The notes: generated by a model from the letters alone, not told the origin. Shown: positions 14,714-23,587, numbered from the stretch's first letter. The stretch: 35,940 bases of DNA from Bacillus sp. ISL-37 (GCF_018613315.1 NZ_JAGGQL010000011.1:99136-135075); one strand, 5' to 3'. Made by a program: numbers and translations.

Positions 14714-15796
14714 GTGAATGACCAGGATTATATGGCACTAGCCATCAATCTCGCCAGTGCGACTGAAGGCCAAACCTCCCCGAATCCCCAGGTTGGTGCT
14801 GTTCTTGTAAAAGACGGCAAGATCATTGGGATGGGTGCCCACTTGAAGGCGGGAGAACACCATGCTGAGGTGCACGCAATCTCCATGGCAGGTGAAAAGG
14901 CCAAAGGAGCAACACTGTATGTGACCCTTGAGCCATGCAATCATTTCGGAAAGACGCCGCCATGTTCGAATTTGGTTATCGAATCAGGCATCAAGAAAGT
15001 TTTTATCGCCTCGGTCGATCCGAATCCGCTTGTCGGCGGAGCAGGGGTGAAAAAGATGCTCGATGCAGGCATAGATGTCCAGGTTGGGATAATGGAGGAA
15101 GAAGCGAAAGCGCTGAACAAAGTGTTTTTTCATTACATAAACACTGGCTTGCCCTATGTAACGCTGAAGTCAGCCACTAGCCTTGATGGGAAAATTGCTA
15201 CAGTAACGGGAGAGAGCCAGTGGATTACAGGAGAAGAAGCAAGAAAGGACGTTCATCAATTCCGTCATACACATGACGCGATTTTAGTAGGCGTCAATAC
15301 CGTTATAAAAGACAACCCGAGCCTGACGACCAGACTTGAAGCTGGAGGGGAAAATCCGGTAAGGGTCGTGCTGGACAGCACCCTTCGCACCCCGCTGGAT
15401 TCAAGGATCGCAAATGATAGAGCTGCCGATACGATTATTGTGACCGGAGCAAGAGTAAATCCGGATAAGATAAAGCAATTTACTGAGCTAGGCATTGAGG
15501 TTATCAAGCTGGAAACTGAGAAAATTGGGATTCATGACATGCTGAAAAAACTGGCAGACCGGGGCATCACTTCTGTCTACGTAGAAGGCGGAGCCGAGGT
15601 CCATGGCAGCTTTTTAAAAGAAAAAGCCTTTCAGCAAGTAATCACCTATATCGCTCCAAAGCTGATCGGCGGGAAAAATGCTCCTGCTGCATACGGAGGC
15701 GCGGGCATTGCCCGACTCGACGATACAGTTCCTTTGGAAATTAAGGATGTCAAACAAATTGGCCAGGATATCCGGATCATTGCTGAGCCGGTATAG
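14714..15796 (+). CDS. ribD: Bifunctional riboflavin deaminase/reductase RibD
   Basis: A 360-residue cytosolic enzyme for riboflavin steps 2 and 3. The N-terminal deaminase domain has HAE (50-52) and the zinc cysteines PCNHFGKTPPC (C75, C84). The C-terminal reductase domain, from about 147, contains VTLKSATSLDGKIAT and VYVEGGAEVHGSFL. It starts at GTG 14714 with AGGAGG 7 nt upstream. First gene of the riboswitch-controlled operon, 12 nt before ribE. Confidence 0.97.
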   Translation: MNDQDYMALAINLASATEGQTSPNPQVGAVLVKDGKIIGMGAHLKAGEHHAEVHAISMAGEKAKGATLYVTLEPCNHFGKTPPCSNLVIESGIKKVFIASVDPNPLVGGAGVKKMLDAGIDVQVGIMEEEAKALNKVFFHYINTGLPYVTLKSATSLDGKIATVTGESQWITGEEARKDVHQFRHTHDAILVGVNTVIKDNPSLTTRLEAGGENPVRVVLDSTLRTPLDSRIANDRAADTIIVTGARVNPDKIKQFTELGIEVIKLETEKIGIHDMLKKLADRGITSVYVEGGAEVHGSFLKEKAFQQVITYIAPKLIGGKNAPAAYGGAGIARLDDTVPLEIKDVKQIGQDIRIIAEPV

Positions 15797-15808
15797 AAGG
15801 AGGTTTGT

Positions 15809-16465
15809 ATGTTTACTGGGATTATAGAAGAAATTGGGACAGTCGCGAACATCCAGCATAGCGGTGAATCATTCGTCCTGACAATTGATGCGAAAAAAGT
15901 GCTGACAGATGTCCATCTTGGAGACAGCATTGCTGTTAACGGAGTATGCCTGACAGTCACCTCCTTCACTGAGAGCAGATTTACTGTGGATGTCATGCCG
16001 GAAACGGTCAAAGCATCCAGTCTGAAAACGGTAAAAAGAGGATCGAAGGTGAACCTGGAAAGAGCGATGGCAGCGGGCGGCCGATTCGGCGGGCACTTTG
16101 TCGCCGGCCATGTGGATGGAGTCGGAACCATTAAAGGGAAAAAGCAAATTGAGAACGCGGTTTACTATGAAATTCAAGTAGACCCTGAATTGCTGAGGTA
16201 TGTCATCATGAAAGGCTCCGTCGCTGTTGATGGTACAAGCCTGACTGTATTTGGGATATCGGAAGACAGCTTGACCTTATCTCTCATCCCGCTCACATTA
16301 AAAGATACAGTCCTAGGTTTCAAAGATACAGGAGATATTGTCAACATCGAATGTGACATGATCGGCAAGTATGTAGGGCACTTTTTAAGTAACCAGGCCC
16401 CTGCAGCTCCAAAACGAGGGAACAATATTACAGCCCAATTCTTAGAGGAAAACGGGTTTATGTGA
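15809..16465 (+). CDS. ribE: Riboflavin synthase alpha subunit
   Basis: A 218-residue trimeric enzyme that dismutates two 6,7-dimethyl-8-ribityllumazine molecules to riboflavin. It has two lumazine-binding repeats, one starting MFTGIIEEIGTV and one with HVDGVGTIKGK. AAGGAGG precedes the start, and 12-nt gaps on both sides indicate operon membership. Confidence 0.97.
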   Translation: MFTGIIEEIGTVANIQHSGESFVLTIDAKKVLTDVHLGDSIAVNGVCLTVTSFTESRFTVDVMPETVKASSLKTVKRGSKVNLERAMAAGGRFGGHFVAGHVDGVGTIKGKKQIENAVYYEIQVDPELLRYVIMKGSVAVDGTSLTVFGISEDSLTLSLIPLTLKDTVLGFKDTGDIVNIECDMIGKYVGHFLSNQAPAAPKRGNNITAQFLEENGFM

Positions 16466-16477
16466 GGGTGATGAAAA

Positions 16478-17671
16478 ATGTTTGATCCAATTGAAGAGGC
16501 CATTTACGAACTGATGCAGGGAAATGTAGTCATTGTTTGTGATGATGAAGATCGTGAGAATGAAGGGGACTTCATTGCTCTGGCAGAGAAGGCGACTCCT
16601 GATGTGATCAATTTCATGGCAACACATGGCCGGGGATTGATCTGTGTGCCAATTGAACAGGATATGGCCCAGAAGCTGGATTTAATGCCGATGGTATCAC
16701 GGAATACGGATCCACACGGCACGGCTTTTACCGTCAGCATCGACCATAAGTATTCAACAACCGGAATTTCTGCTTTTGAACGCTCGGCAACTGTATTGAG
16801 CATGCTTGACCCAGAATCAAAGGCCGCTGATTTTAAAAGGCCTGGACATATTTTTCCGCTTGTTGCCAAGAAGGGCGGAGTACTAAGGAGAGCCGGCCAT
16901 ACAGAGGCGGCTGTGGACCTGGCTAAATTAAGCGGTGCCAAGCCTGCAGGCGTCATCTGTGAAATCATGAATGAAGACGGCACAATGGCTCGAGTCCCGG
17001 AACTCCGAAAAATTGCCGATCAGTTCGAGTTGAAAATGATCACGATCAAAGATCTTATTCAATATCGCAACCGGAAGGACCAGCTGATTAACAGAGAAGT
17101 TGAGATCAATCTTCCTACTGAGTTTGGAATCTTCAAGGCAGTCGGTTATACAAACGTAGTAGATGACAAAGAACATATTGCCCTGGTAAAAGGTGAAATC
17201 GACCCTGATGAACCAGTATTGGTGAGAGTACACTCTGAATGTTTGACAGGAGATGTGTTCGGCTCCTTCCGTTGTGATTGCGGCCCGCAGCTGCATGCGG
17301 CATTAAACCAGATTAACAAGGAAGGGCGAGGTGTCCTTCTGTACATGCGCCAGGAAGGCAGAGGCATCGGCCTGATGAACAAGCTTCGCGCGTATAAGCT
17401 ACAGGAAGAAGGCTATGACACCGTAGAAGCAAATGCAAAACTCGGATTCGGTGCCGACCTGCGTGAATATGGAATTGGAGCTCAGATTTTGAAAGACCTT
17501 GGCATCAAGCAAATTAAATTGCTGACCAACAATCCAAGGAAAATCAAAGGGCTTAAAGGATATGACCTGGAAGTAGTCGACCGGGTACCAATCCAAATGC
17601 CTACAAGGGAAGAGAACGAAAATTACTTAAAAACAAAACACAGTAAATTAGGCCATTTACTTAATTTTTAA
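16478..17671 (+). CDS. ribBA: Bifunctional DHBP synthase / GTP cyclohydrolase II (RibBA)
   Basis: A 397-residue fusion supplying both riboflavin precursors. The N-terminal half (1 to about 200) is 3,4-dihydroxy-2-butanone-4-phosphate synthase, with DEDRENEGD (23-31) and HTEAAVDL. The C-terminal half is GTP cyclohydrolase II, with zinc cysteines in [16 protein letters not shown] and the RQEGRGIGL motif. It corresponds to the B. subtilis gene called ribA. Confidence 0.97.
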   Translation: MFDPIEEAIYELMQGNVVIVCDDEDRENEGDFIALAEKATPDVINFMATHGRGLICVPIEQDMAQKLDLMPMVSRNTDPHGTAFTVSIDHKYSTTGISAFERSATVLSMLDPESKAADFKRPGHIFPLVAKKGGVLRRAGHTEAAVDLAKLSGAKPAGVICEIMNEDGTMARVPELRKIADQFELKMITIKDLIQYRNRKDQLINREVEINLPTEFGIFKAVGYTNVVDDKEHIALVKGEIDPDEPVLVRVHSECLTGDVFGSFRCDCGPQLHAALNQINKEGRGVLLYMRQEGRGIGLMNKLRAYKLQEEGYDTVEANAKLGFGADLREYGIGAQILKDLGIKQIKLLTNNPRKIKGLKGYDLEVVDRVPIQMPTREENENYLKTKHSKLGHLLNF

Positions 17672-17705
17672 TGAAAATTAAACCATATAATTGGAGGAAT
17701 AGGAC

Positions 17706-18176
17706 ATGAATAGAACTTTTGAAGGTAATTTAGTAGGAACAGGTCTTAAAGTCGGAATCGTTGTAGGGCGTTTCAATGAATTCATCACAAGCAAGCTCTT
17801 GGGCGGCGCTCAGGACGCGTTGAAAAGACACGGGGTTGAGGAAAGCAACGTTGATGTTGCCTGGGTTCCAGGTGCGTTCGAAATCCCATTGGTCGCGCAA
17901 AAAATGGCTAAAAGCAATAAATATGACGCGGTTATCACATTAGGTACAGTCATCCGCGGATCCACTCCACACTTCGATTACGTATCCAATGAAACAGCAA
18001 AAGGGGTATCAGCCGCAGCAATGAACTCAGGTGTACCTGTCATATTCGGAGTCCTGACTACGGATACAATCGAGCAAGCAATCGAACGCGCTGGCACCAA
18101 AGCCGGCAACAAAGGCTGGGACGCTGCAATGTCAGCAATTGAAATGGCGAATTTGATGAAGGATATTGAAATTTAA
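17706..18176 (+). CDS. ribH: 6,7-dimethyl-8-ribityllumazine synthase
   Basis: A 156-residue beta subunit that forms 60-mer capsids. [23 protein letters not shown] (catalytic His about 88) and [15 protein letters not shown] are diagnostic. It condenses the RibBA and RibD products to give the lumazine substrate of RibE. Last gene of the operon; GGAGG precedes the ATG and a terminator follows. Confidence 0.97.
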   Translation: MNRTFEGNLVGTGLKVGIVVGRFNEFITSKLLGGAQDALKRHGVEESNVDVAWVPGAFEIPLVAQKMAKSNKYDAVITLGTVIRGSTPHFDYVSNETAKGVSAAAMNSGVPVIFGVLTTDTIEQAIERAGTKAGNKGWDAAMSAIEMANLMKDIEI

Positions 18177-18189
18177 TCTTTCTATGAAG

Positions 18190-18220
18190 CTGCAGGCAAA
18201 ATTGTCTGCAGTTTTATTTT
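18190..18220 (+). terminator. Terminator of the rib operon
   Basis: CTGCAGGCAA and TTGTCTGCAG can pair (one G-U), followed by TTTTATTTTT. Confidence 0.8.
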
Positions 18221-18379
18221 TCAATGGAAAATACTTCGTTTGGTAGCCCCAGGAATAATCCCACCTTTAACACAACAAAAATCTTCCCCATATTTTAAAA
18301 ACCTCGCCGCAGTTTGTTAATAATTTGTTCATAATTTCTGGTTAAGATGAAGACAAGTTAGAAGCGAGGAGGAAAAATC

Positions 18380-19582
18380 ATGAACGACTTTGAACAGAAT
18401 TCCCGGTATCAGGACCAGGAGCCGGTCAAAAAAACAAATAAATTCAAAAGCATAATGTCCACTGTTATGGCTGGGGTAGTCGGTTCGGCGATTACACTAG
18501 CAGCGGTGAATTTTACAGAAACAGACGCAGGAAAACAGCTGCAGCCTCAAACAGAATCAGTCACAGAAAATAATTCAAATATCGTCACGACACCAACCTC
18601 ATCAAAAAGCTCTGGAACGATTGCTGATATCATTGAAACTTCTTCGAAATCAATTGTCGGCATCACGAATATCCAATCGCAAAGCAATCCATTTTCCCAA
18701 AGCAAGGGCAATGTTGAGAGCGGATCTGGTTCTGGGGTTATTTTTAAGAAAGAAGGGGGCAGTGCTTTCATCGTCACAAACAACCACGTGATTGAAGGTG
18801 CTTCAAAGGTTGAGGTCTCCCTGTACAATGGTGAGAAAGTTGATGCAGAAGTTGTCGGTACAGACGCATTGACTGATTTAGCGGTAGTCAAAATTGATGC
18901 AGCTAAAGCAGCGGATGTCATCGAATTTGGTGATTCATCTGTGTTAAGGGCTGGCGACCAGGTGCTGGCCATCGGCAACCCGCTTGGGCTCGACTTATCG
19001 CGGACAGTGACTCAGGGAATCGTCAGTGCCGTAGACCGTTCAATCTCTGTGCCAACCTCTGCAGGGGAATGGGAAATGATCGTTATCCAGACGGACGCAG
19101 CAATCAATCCAGGCAACAGCGGCGGCGCGTTAATTAATACAGACGGTAAAGTAATTGGCATCAACAGCTTGAAAATCTCGCAAAATGGCGTGGAAGGCCT
19201 CGGGTTTGCAATCCCAAGCAATGAAGCTTTGCCAATCGTCAACCAGCTGATTGAAAAAGGAAAAGTGGAACGTCCTTATTTGGGTGTAAGCCTTGCTGAT
19301 CTGGCGCAAATTCCAGATATGTATCTCGACAACCTGCCAGAGAACGTGGACTCTGGGACGATGGTTACCTATGTTGACCCTAATTCTGCGGCTGCTGCTG
19401 CAGGACTCCAGGAACAAGATGTCATCGTGGGGATCAATGATGAAAAAGTAAGGAATGCAAGTGATCTAAGAAGATACATGTATACGGAACTTGAAACTGG
19501 CGACAATGTCGAATTGAAAATATATCGTGACGGCAAGCAGCAAACTTTAAAGGTAGCATTGTCTGCTGCTAATGCAGAATAA
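18380..19582 (+). CDS. HtrA/DegP-like membrane-anchored serine protease with PDZ domain
   Basis: A 400-residue quality-control protease. A short cytosolic N-terminus, one TM helix (about 25-45) and a Ser/Thr-rich linker precede a trypsin-like domain. The triad is H136 (TNNHVIEGA), D166 (LTDLAVV) and S247 (NPGNSGGAL). A PDZ domain follows from about 290. Its length equals B. subtilis HtrC/YyxA (400), but the context is different, so no paralogue name is given. GAGGAGG lies 8 nt upstream of the ATG. ATAATTT occurs twice 11 bp apart just upstream (about 18320-18340), a spacing used by response regulators, and CssR control is possible. The foldase gene follows after 13 nt. Confidence 0.92.
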   Translation: MNDFEQNSRYQDQEPVKKTNKFKSIMSTVMAGVVGSAITLAAVNFTETDAGKQLQPQTESVTENNSNIVTTPTSSKSSGTIADIIETSSKSIVGITNIQSQSNPFSQSKGNVESGSGSGVIFKKEGGSAFIVTNNHVIEGASKVEVSLYNGEKVDAEVVGTDALTDLAVVKIDAAKAADVIEFGDSSVLRAGDQVLAIGNPLGLDLSRTVTQGIVSAVDRSISVPTSAGEWEMIVIQTDAAINPGNSGGALINTDGKVIGINSLKISQNGVEGLGFAIPSNEALPIVNQLIEKGKVERPYLGVSLADLAQIPDMYLDNLPENVDSGTMVTYVDPNSAAAAAGLQEQDVIVGINDEKVRNASDLRRYMYTELETGDNVELKIYRDGKQQTLKVALSAANAE

Positions 19583-19595
19583 ATGGAGGAAAATA

Positions 19596-20474
19596 ATGAT
19601 TTCTTTAATGAAAAATAATAAACTCTTAATGGTATTTACAGCGGTTTTCTTAGGACTTCTCTTAATTTTTGCAACAGCTTTTACCAAAACAGAAACTGCT
19701 GCGAGCATCAATGGGGAGAAAATCACCAAGGAAGAACTGAATACGAAATTGACAGAAATGTATGGTGCAGATATATTGGATTCCTTAATCACAAACAAAG
19801 TGATTGAAAAGGAAGCTTCAAAAGAAAAGGTAAAAGTAACCGGGAATGAGATAGATGACGAGCTTACAAAATTGCAGGAATCATATGGCGGCGAAGAAGC
19901 ATTCGCTTCGGCACTTGAGCAAAACCAGGTTTCAATGGACAAAATCCGGGAGGATATCGAAATTTACCTGCTCGCAGAAAAAATGATTGGAACTTCCATT
20001 GAAGTGACTGAAGAAGAAATGAAGACCTATTTCGAGGAAAATAAGGAATCTTTTGACCAACAGGAACAGGTGAAGGCGAGCCATATACTGGTAGAAGATG
20101 AGGAAACGGCCAAGAAGCTTAAAGAAGAGCTTGATAATGGAAAAGACTTTGCTGAATTGGCAAAAGAATATTCAACAGATTCATCCAATGCGGCTAATGG
20201 CGGAGACCTCGGGTATTTCGGAAAAGGAGAAATGGCTGAGGAATTCGAGAATGCAGCATTCGCATTGGAAGTCGATTCAATTAGTGAGCCGATAAAAACA
20301 GAGTTTGGTTACCATATCATCAAGCTTGTTGATAAAAAAGCTGCCAAGGCCGCAGTATTTAATGAACATAAGGAAGAGATTAAAGAATTGTTATTTGACC
20401 AGGAAATCCAGGCACAGTATCCAAATTGGCTGGAGGAGAAAAAAGCAGAATATGAAATTAAAAGTTATCTATAG
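19596..20474 (+). CDS. Membrane-anchored parvulin-type peptidyl-prolyl isomerase (PrsA/SurA-like)
   Basis: A 292-residue extracytoplasmic foldase. One hydrophobic segment (about 9-29) is followed by a SurA-like N-domain and a parvulin domain at 159-248 (KASHILVEDEE, NGGDLGYFGKGEM, FGYHIIKLVDKK). Unlike PrsA it has no lipobox Cys, so it is a signal-anchor rather than a lipoprotein. ATG 19596 is chosen because GGAGGA (19585-19590) lies 5 nt upstream. The ORF could extend to 19572 inside htrA, without ribosome-binding support. It is cotranscribed with the HtrA-type protease, coupling folding and degradation of secreted proteins. Confidence 0.88.
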   Translation: MISLMKNNKLLMVFTAVFLGLLLIFATAFTKTETAASINGEKITKEELNTKLTEMYGADILDSLITNKVIEKEASKEKVKVTGNEIDDELTKLQESYGGEEAFASALEQNQVSMDKIREDIEIYLLAEKMIGTSIEVTEEEMKTYFEENKESFDQQEQVKASHILVEDEETAKKLKEELDNGKDFAELAKEYSTDSSNAANGGDLGYFGKGEMAEEFENAAFALEVDSISEPIKTEFGYHIIKLVDKKAAKAAVFNEHKEEIKELLFDQEIQAQYPNWLEEKKAEYEIKSYL

Positions 20475-20486
20475 TTAGTTATTGAG

Positions 20487-20514
20487 CCTCTGCAGCGTTT
20501 TGCAGGGGTTTTTT
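20487..20514 (+). terminator. Terminator of the htrA-foldase operon
   Basis: CCTCTGC and GCAGGGG pair around an 8-nt loop and are followed by six T. Confidence 0.85.
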
Positions 20515-20557
20515 AATGAAAAATGGCGCGAATTATAAAAATTCTAAAATTATTTAG

Positions 20558-20605
20558 TTGCAGGTCAAGTTTCCTTTGCGATAAAATGTTTACCAAAGGA
20601 AACTT
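20558..20605 (+). promoter_or_regulatory. Candidate promoter/operator upstream of the ZIP transporter gene
   Basis: AAGTTTCCTTTG (20567-20578) and CAAAGGAAACTT (20594-20605) are perfect 12-bp inverted arms 15 bp apart. They flank TAAAAT (20582-20587), which with TTGCAG (20558-20563, 18-bp spacer) could be a promoter. TTTCC/GGAAA half-sites loosely recall MntR-type metal operators. A terminator is the alternative, since T5 follows. Further hairpins lie downstream in this 353-bp gap: TTTGGTCAT/ATGACCAAA near 20693-20715 and GTTTC/GAAAC near 20717-20732. Confidence 0.45.
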
Positions 20606-20827
20606 TTTAATCCGAATGCATATATTATTTTTACAAATGGAGTTCTGCACCCCGAAAGTTGGCTGAAGGAAACATTTTAGTGTTAGACCATCATTTGGTC
20701 ATAAAAATGACCAAAAGTTTCGTTCATGAAACAAATTTCGTGTTCTGGCATAAATTAAAGATTATTTGTTTCTTTTTGAAAAATTCTTTGGGCAGGCTCA
20801 AAATTGATATTCAAAGGAGAATAAAAA

Positions 20828-21637
20828 ATGACAGAGGAAATTTTATTCGCATTTGGTTTGACACTGTTTGCAGGTCTAGCCACTGGGATCGGCAGCATTC
20901 TTGCCTTTTTCACATCGCGGACCAATACAAAATTTCTTTCAATTGCACTTGGGTTTTCAGCAGGTGTGATGATTTATGTGTCGATGATTGAAATCTTTGT
21001 CAAAGCGAAGGATTCACTTGTTTCCGCGATGGGCGCACAGTTAGGAAACTGGGTAACAGTCGGAGGATTTTTCGGGGGAATTCTGCTAATTGCCTTGATT
21101 GATAAGTTCATACCAAAGCAGGGAAATCCTCATGAACTGAAAAAAGTCGAGGATATGAATGCTCCTTCAAAACCTGCCACAGATGCTGCCCTGCTGAAAA
21201 TGGGAACATTCACAGCTCTCGCGATCGGGATACACAATTTCCCTGAAGGAATTGCAACCTTCACCTCGGCCATCCAAGATCCGGCTTTGGGTGTGGCAAT
21301 TGCCATCGCGATTGCCATCCACAACGTTCCTGAGGGAATTGCCGTTTCCGTACCGGTCTATTTTGCGACTGGCGATAAGAAGAAAGCCTTTAAACTATCA
21401 TTTCTGTCAGGTCTTTCCGAACCGATCGGCGCACTTGCAGCATACCTATTCTTAATGCCATTCCTGAATGACATTATGTTTGGCGTCATTTTCGCGGCCG
21501 TAGCTGGAATCATGGTATTCATCTCACTTGATGAATTACTGCCAGCGGCAAAAAAATATGATGAATCACATCTAGCTATTTATGGTTTAATTGCCGGGAT
21601 GGCAGTAATGGCCGTCAGCTTGCTGCTGTTTATCTAA
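20828..21637 (+). CDS. ZIP-family divalent metal transporter (ZupT-like)
   Basis: A 269-residue, eight-helix metal importer of the GufA/ZupT subfamily. The two metal-site motifs are IHNFPEG (H136) and IHNVPEG (H165). A variable hydrophilic loop lies at 96-122. The substrate is probably Zn2+ or another divalent metal (Fe, Mn), not resolved by sequence. CAAAGGAG lies 8 nt upstream. It is monocistronic, with a long inverted-repeat-rich leader and a strong terminator. Confidence 0.92.
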   Translation: MTEEILFAFGLTLFAGLATGIGSILAFFTSRTNTKFLSIALGFSAGVMIYVSMIEIFVKAKDSLVSAMGAQLGNWVTVGGFFGGILLIALIDKFIPKQGNPHELKKVEDMNAPSKPATDAALLKMGTFTALAIGIHNFPEGIATFTSAIQDPALGVAIAIAIAIHNVPEGIAVSVPVYFATGDKKKAFKLSFLSGLSEPIGALAAYLFLMPFLNDIMFGVIFAAVAGIMVFISLDELLPAAKKYDESHLAIYGLIAGMAVMAVSLLLFI

Positions 21638-21673
21638 AAGACAAGTGCATAATATCCTATTATTTTCCAATGC

Positions 21674-21710
21674 AAAAGAGTGACCTGTCAAAAAATGGTC
21701 ACTCTTTTTA
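21674..21710 (+). terminator. Terminator of the ZIP transporter gene
   Basis: AAAAGAGTGACC and GGTCACTCTTTT form a perfect 12-bp stem with an 11-nt loop. Confidence 0.9.
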
Positions 21711-21820
21711 GTTCCATTGATATTGGGAAATTTTTAAAATGGTACTTTATACATGTGAAATTTATGTAAACGCGCATTTTTACCTGATTCGAAAGACTTA
21801 AAAATGAACAGATTAGCATA

Positions 21821-21850
21821 TTGATATTATCAGAAAATTTTAAATATAAT
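21821..21850 (+). promoter_or_regulatory. Promoter of the subtilisin gene
   Basis: TTGATA (21821-21826), an 18-bp AT-rich spacer and a consensus TATAAT (21845-21850) lie about 48 bp before the start codon. Confidence 0.65.
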
Positions 21851-21897
21851 AGAGTCTGTAAAACATGCAACACCATAAAATGCAGAGGAGTGGTTGA

Positions 21898-23139
21898 ATG
21901 AAAAAGAAGAAAGTACTAGGAGCCGCACTATTAAGCATGACAATGGGTTTATCTATGTTTACGGCTGGGGCATTTGGCCAGGCACCAGAGGCACAGGATT
22001 CTTACCGGGTATTAATTCAGGGTCCCAAAGCTGAACAAGCAAAGGCAAAAGATCAGTTCGGCAAGAGATGGGATTTCGGAGCGAATGGTTTTACAACAAC
22101 TGTTAATGCAAAACAATACCAGGCCCTACTTAAAAATAAGAATCTTAACGTAGAAACTGTTTCCCAGGTACAGCTGGAAGCAAAGCCGGGTTCTGATGCT
22201 CAGGCAGCGCCAACCGACCAGACACCATGGGGAATGGAAGCAATCTATAATGATAGCAATTTACAGGCAACATCCGGTGGTAACGGTGTAAAAGTAGCGG
22301 TTCTCGATACTGGAGTCAACATAAACCATACCGACTTAGCTGGAAGCGATGAACAATGTAAGGACTTTACACAGAGAAAGTCACCGATCGTTAATAACTC
22401 TTGCTCCGATAAAAATGGTCATGGAACCCATGTTGCAGGGACAGTTCTGGCTCATGGCGGAACAGGTTTGGGAGTATACGGAGTTGCACCAGAAGCAGAC
22501 CTCTGGGCTTATAAAGTGTTGAATGACAGAGGATCAGGCTATTCTGATGATATCGCAGGAGCAATCAGGCATGCTGCGGATGAAGCAGCGCGAACAGGCT
22601 CAAAAGTGGTCATTTCGATGTCCCTTGGATCAAGCAGCAAGAGTGCAATGATTGCTGATGCTGTAGACTATGCATACGGAAAAGGTGTCCTTGTTGTTGC
22701 AGCGGCTGGAAACAGCGGACCTAATGCCAATACAATTGGTTATCCAGGAGCCCTTGTGAATGCAGTAGCAGTTGCCGCTTTAGAAGATGTTCAGGAAAAC
22801 GGTACATACCGTGTCGCTGACTTTTCGTCCCGCGGAAATCCGCAGACAGATGGTGACTATGTCATCCAGGAACTTGACGTGGAACTGTCCGCGCCAGGAA
22901 GAGCAATCGAATCAACCTGGTATGACGGTTCATACAACACAATCAGCGGAACATCGATGGCAACTCCGCACGTTTCCGGATTGGCAGCAAAAATCTGGGC
23001 TGCAAATCCAGGCATGAGCCATACACAGCTTCGTGCTGAGCTTCAGAACCGTGCAAAAGCTAACGACATCCTTGGCGGATCAGGAGCAGCATCTGGTGAT
23101 GATTATGCTTCAGGATTTGGATTCCCGCGTGTGAAGTAA
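21898..23139 (+). CDS. Secreted subtilisin-family serine protease, sphericase/S41-like
   Basis: A 413-residue preproenzyme. A signal peptide (1 to about 27) and an I9-type propeptide (about 33-95) precede the S8 catalytic domain. The triad is D137 (VAVLDTGVNINH), H175 (NGHGTHVAG) and S353 (SGTSMATPHVSG), with oxyanion N272 (AAGNSG). Two cysteines (C154, C169) sit between Asp and His, positioned for a disulfide. This pattern and phrases such as DLWAYKVLNDRGSGYSDDIAGAIRHAAD recall sphericase from B. sphaericus and the cold-active S41/S39 subtilisins rather than AprE. It is an extracellular scavenging protease. GAGGAG lies 7 nt upstream. A strong terminator follows. Confidence 0.93.
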   Translation: MKKKKVLGAALLSMTMGLSMFTAGAFGQAPEAQDSYRVLIQGPKAEQAKAKDQFGKRWDFGANGFTTTVNAKQYQALLKNKNLNVETVSQVQLEAKPGSDAQAAPTDQTPWGMEAIYNDSNLQATSGGNGVKVAVLDTGVNINHTDLAGSDEQCKDFTQRKSPIVNNSCSDKNGHGTHVAGTVLAHGGTGLGVYGVAPEADLWAYKVLNDRGSGYSDDIAGAIRHAADEAARTGSKVVISMSLGSSSKSAMIADAVDYAYGKGVLVVAAAGNSGPNANTIGYPGALVNAVAVAALEDVQENGTYRVADFSSRGNPQTDGDYVIQELDVELSAPGRAIESTWYDGSYNTISGTSMATPHVSGLAAKIWAANPGMSHTQLRAELQNRAKANDILGGSGAASGDDYASGFGFPRVK

Positions 23140-23150
23140 AGATAGTATGA

Positions 23151-23187
23151 AAAACCGCTTAATCGAGCTGATTAAGCGGTTTTTTTG
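23151..23187 (+). terminator. Terminator of the subtilisin gene
   Basis: AAAACCGCTTAATC and GATTAAGCGGTTTT form a perfect 14-bp stem with a 5-nt loop, followed by TTTG. Confidence 0.92.
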
Positions 23188-23229
23188 TTGGAAACGGGTG
23201 CTTGATCTTGTATGTAAACTGTGGAGCGC

Positions 23230-23352
23230 GAACTGGAAAAAAACGCCCGGAATTTCCAGTTCGCCAATATAATTTGATTTTCGCCAATAAGGAAGTGGAA
23301 ATCGCCAATAAATTTATTTTTTCGCCAATAAAAATTGAAAATCGCCAATAAA
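23230..23352 (-). repeat. 20-21-bp GCGAA-type tandem array with terminal cap, minus orientation
   Basis: Read on the minus strand, TTTATTGGCGAA-type units have their CGC/GCG core at + positions 262, 282, 303, 323 and 343 (all +23000), steps of 20,21,20,20. The array ends at about 23233-23264 in a 32-bp cap: GCGAACTGGAAATT, 7 variable bases, then a T7 run and CCAG. CTGGAAA and TTTCCAG make the cap itself an inverted repeat. Outside the last ordered unit a degenerate unit holds CATGAAA in place of GCGAAA, in phase. Confidence 0.85.
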
Positions 23353-23416
23353 ATGATTCACGCATGAAAAAGGGTTGAAACTTGTATTGAAAACTAGACT
23401 TGAACATGCCTGTTTC

Positions 23417-23549
23417 CATGAAAAAAATGATATTATAGCGAAAATTTTAATTTTATAGCGACTTTCTGATTTTTATAGCGACTTTTTCGTTTTTATAGCG
23501 AAAAATTCGTTTTTATAGCGAATTGGAAATTATCCGCGATTTTTTTCGG
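23417..23549 (+). repeat. 20-bp GCGAA-type tandem array with terminal cap, plus orientation
   Basis: TTTTATAGCGAA units have GCG at 23438, 23458, 23478, 23498 and 23518, exactly 20 bp apart. The last unit opens the cap GCGAATTGGAAATT, followed by 8 variable bases and a T7 run (23518-23549). It faces away from the array at 23230-23352, so the pair forms an inverted composite about 320 bp long between the convergent subtilisin and CAP-protein genes. Confidence 0.88.
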
Positions 23550-23558
23550 ATTTTCTAC

Positions 23559-23587
23559 TAAAAAAACCGAGCCAATCTGACTCGGTT
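23559..23587 (-). terminator. Terminator of the CAP-domain gene
   Basis: On the minus strand AACCGAG and CTCGGTT pair, followed by T7. The stem begins at the last base of the TGA stop codon. Confidence 0.88.

Noticed and set aside
20567-20605. Calling the 12-bp inverted repeat a plain terminator
   Set aside because: The preceding operon already has a good terminator at 20487-20514, and the repeat brackets a candidate -10, so a regulatory reading is at least as likely.
20659-20991. 110-residue plus-strand ORF before the ZIP gene
   Set aside because: It overlaps the ZIP start in another frame, covers hairpins and has no ribosome-binding site or recognisable domain.
23159-23419. 86-residue minus-strand ORF after the subtilisin gene
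   Set aside because: It spans the terminator and the GCGAA array, and the repeated FYWRFSIFIGE-like residues reflect the DNA repeat.
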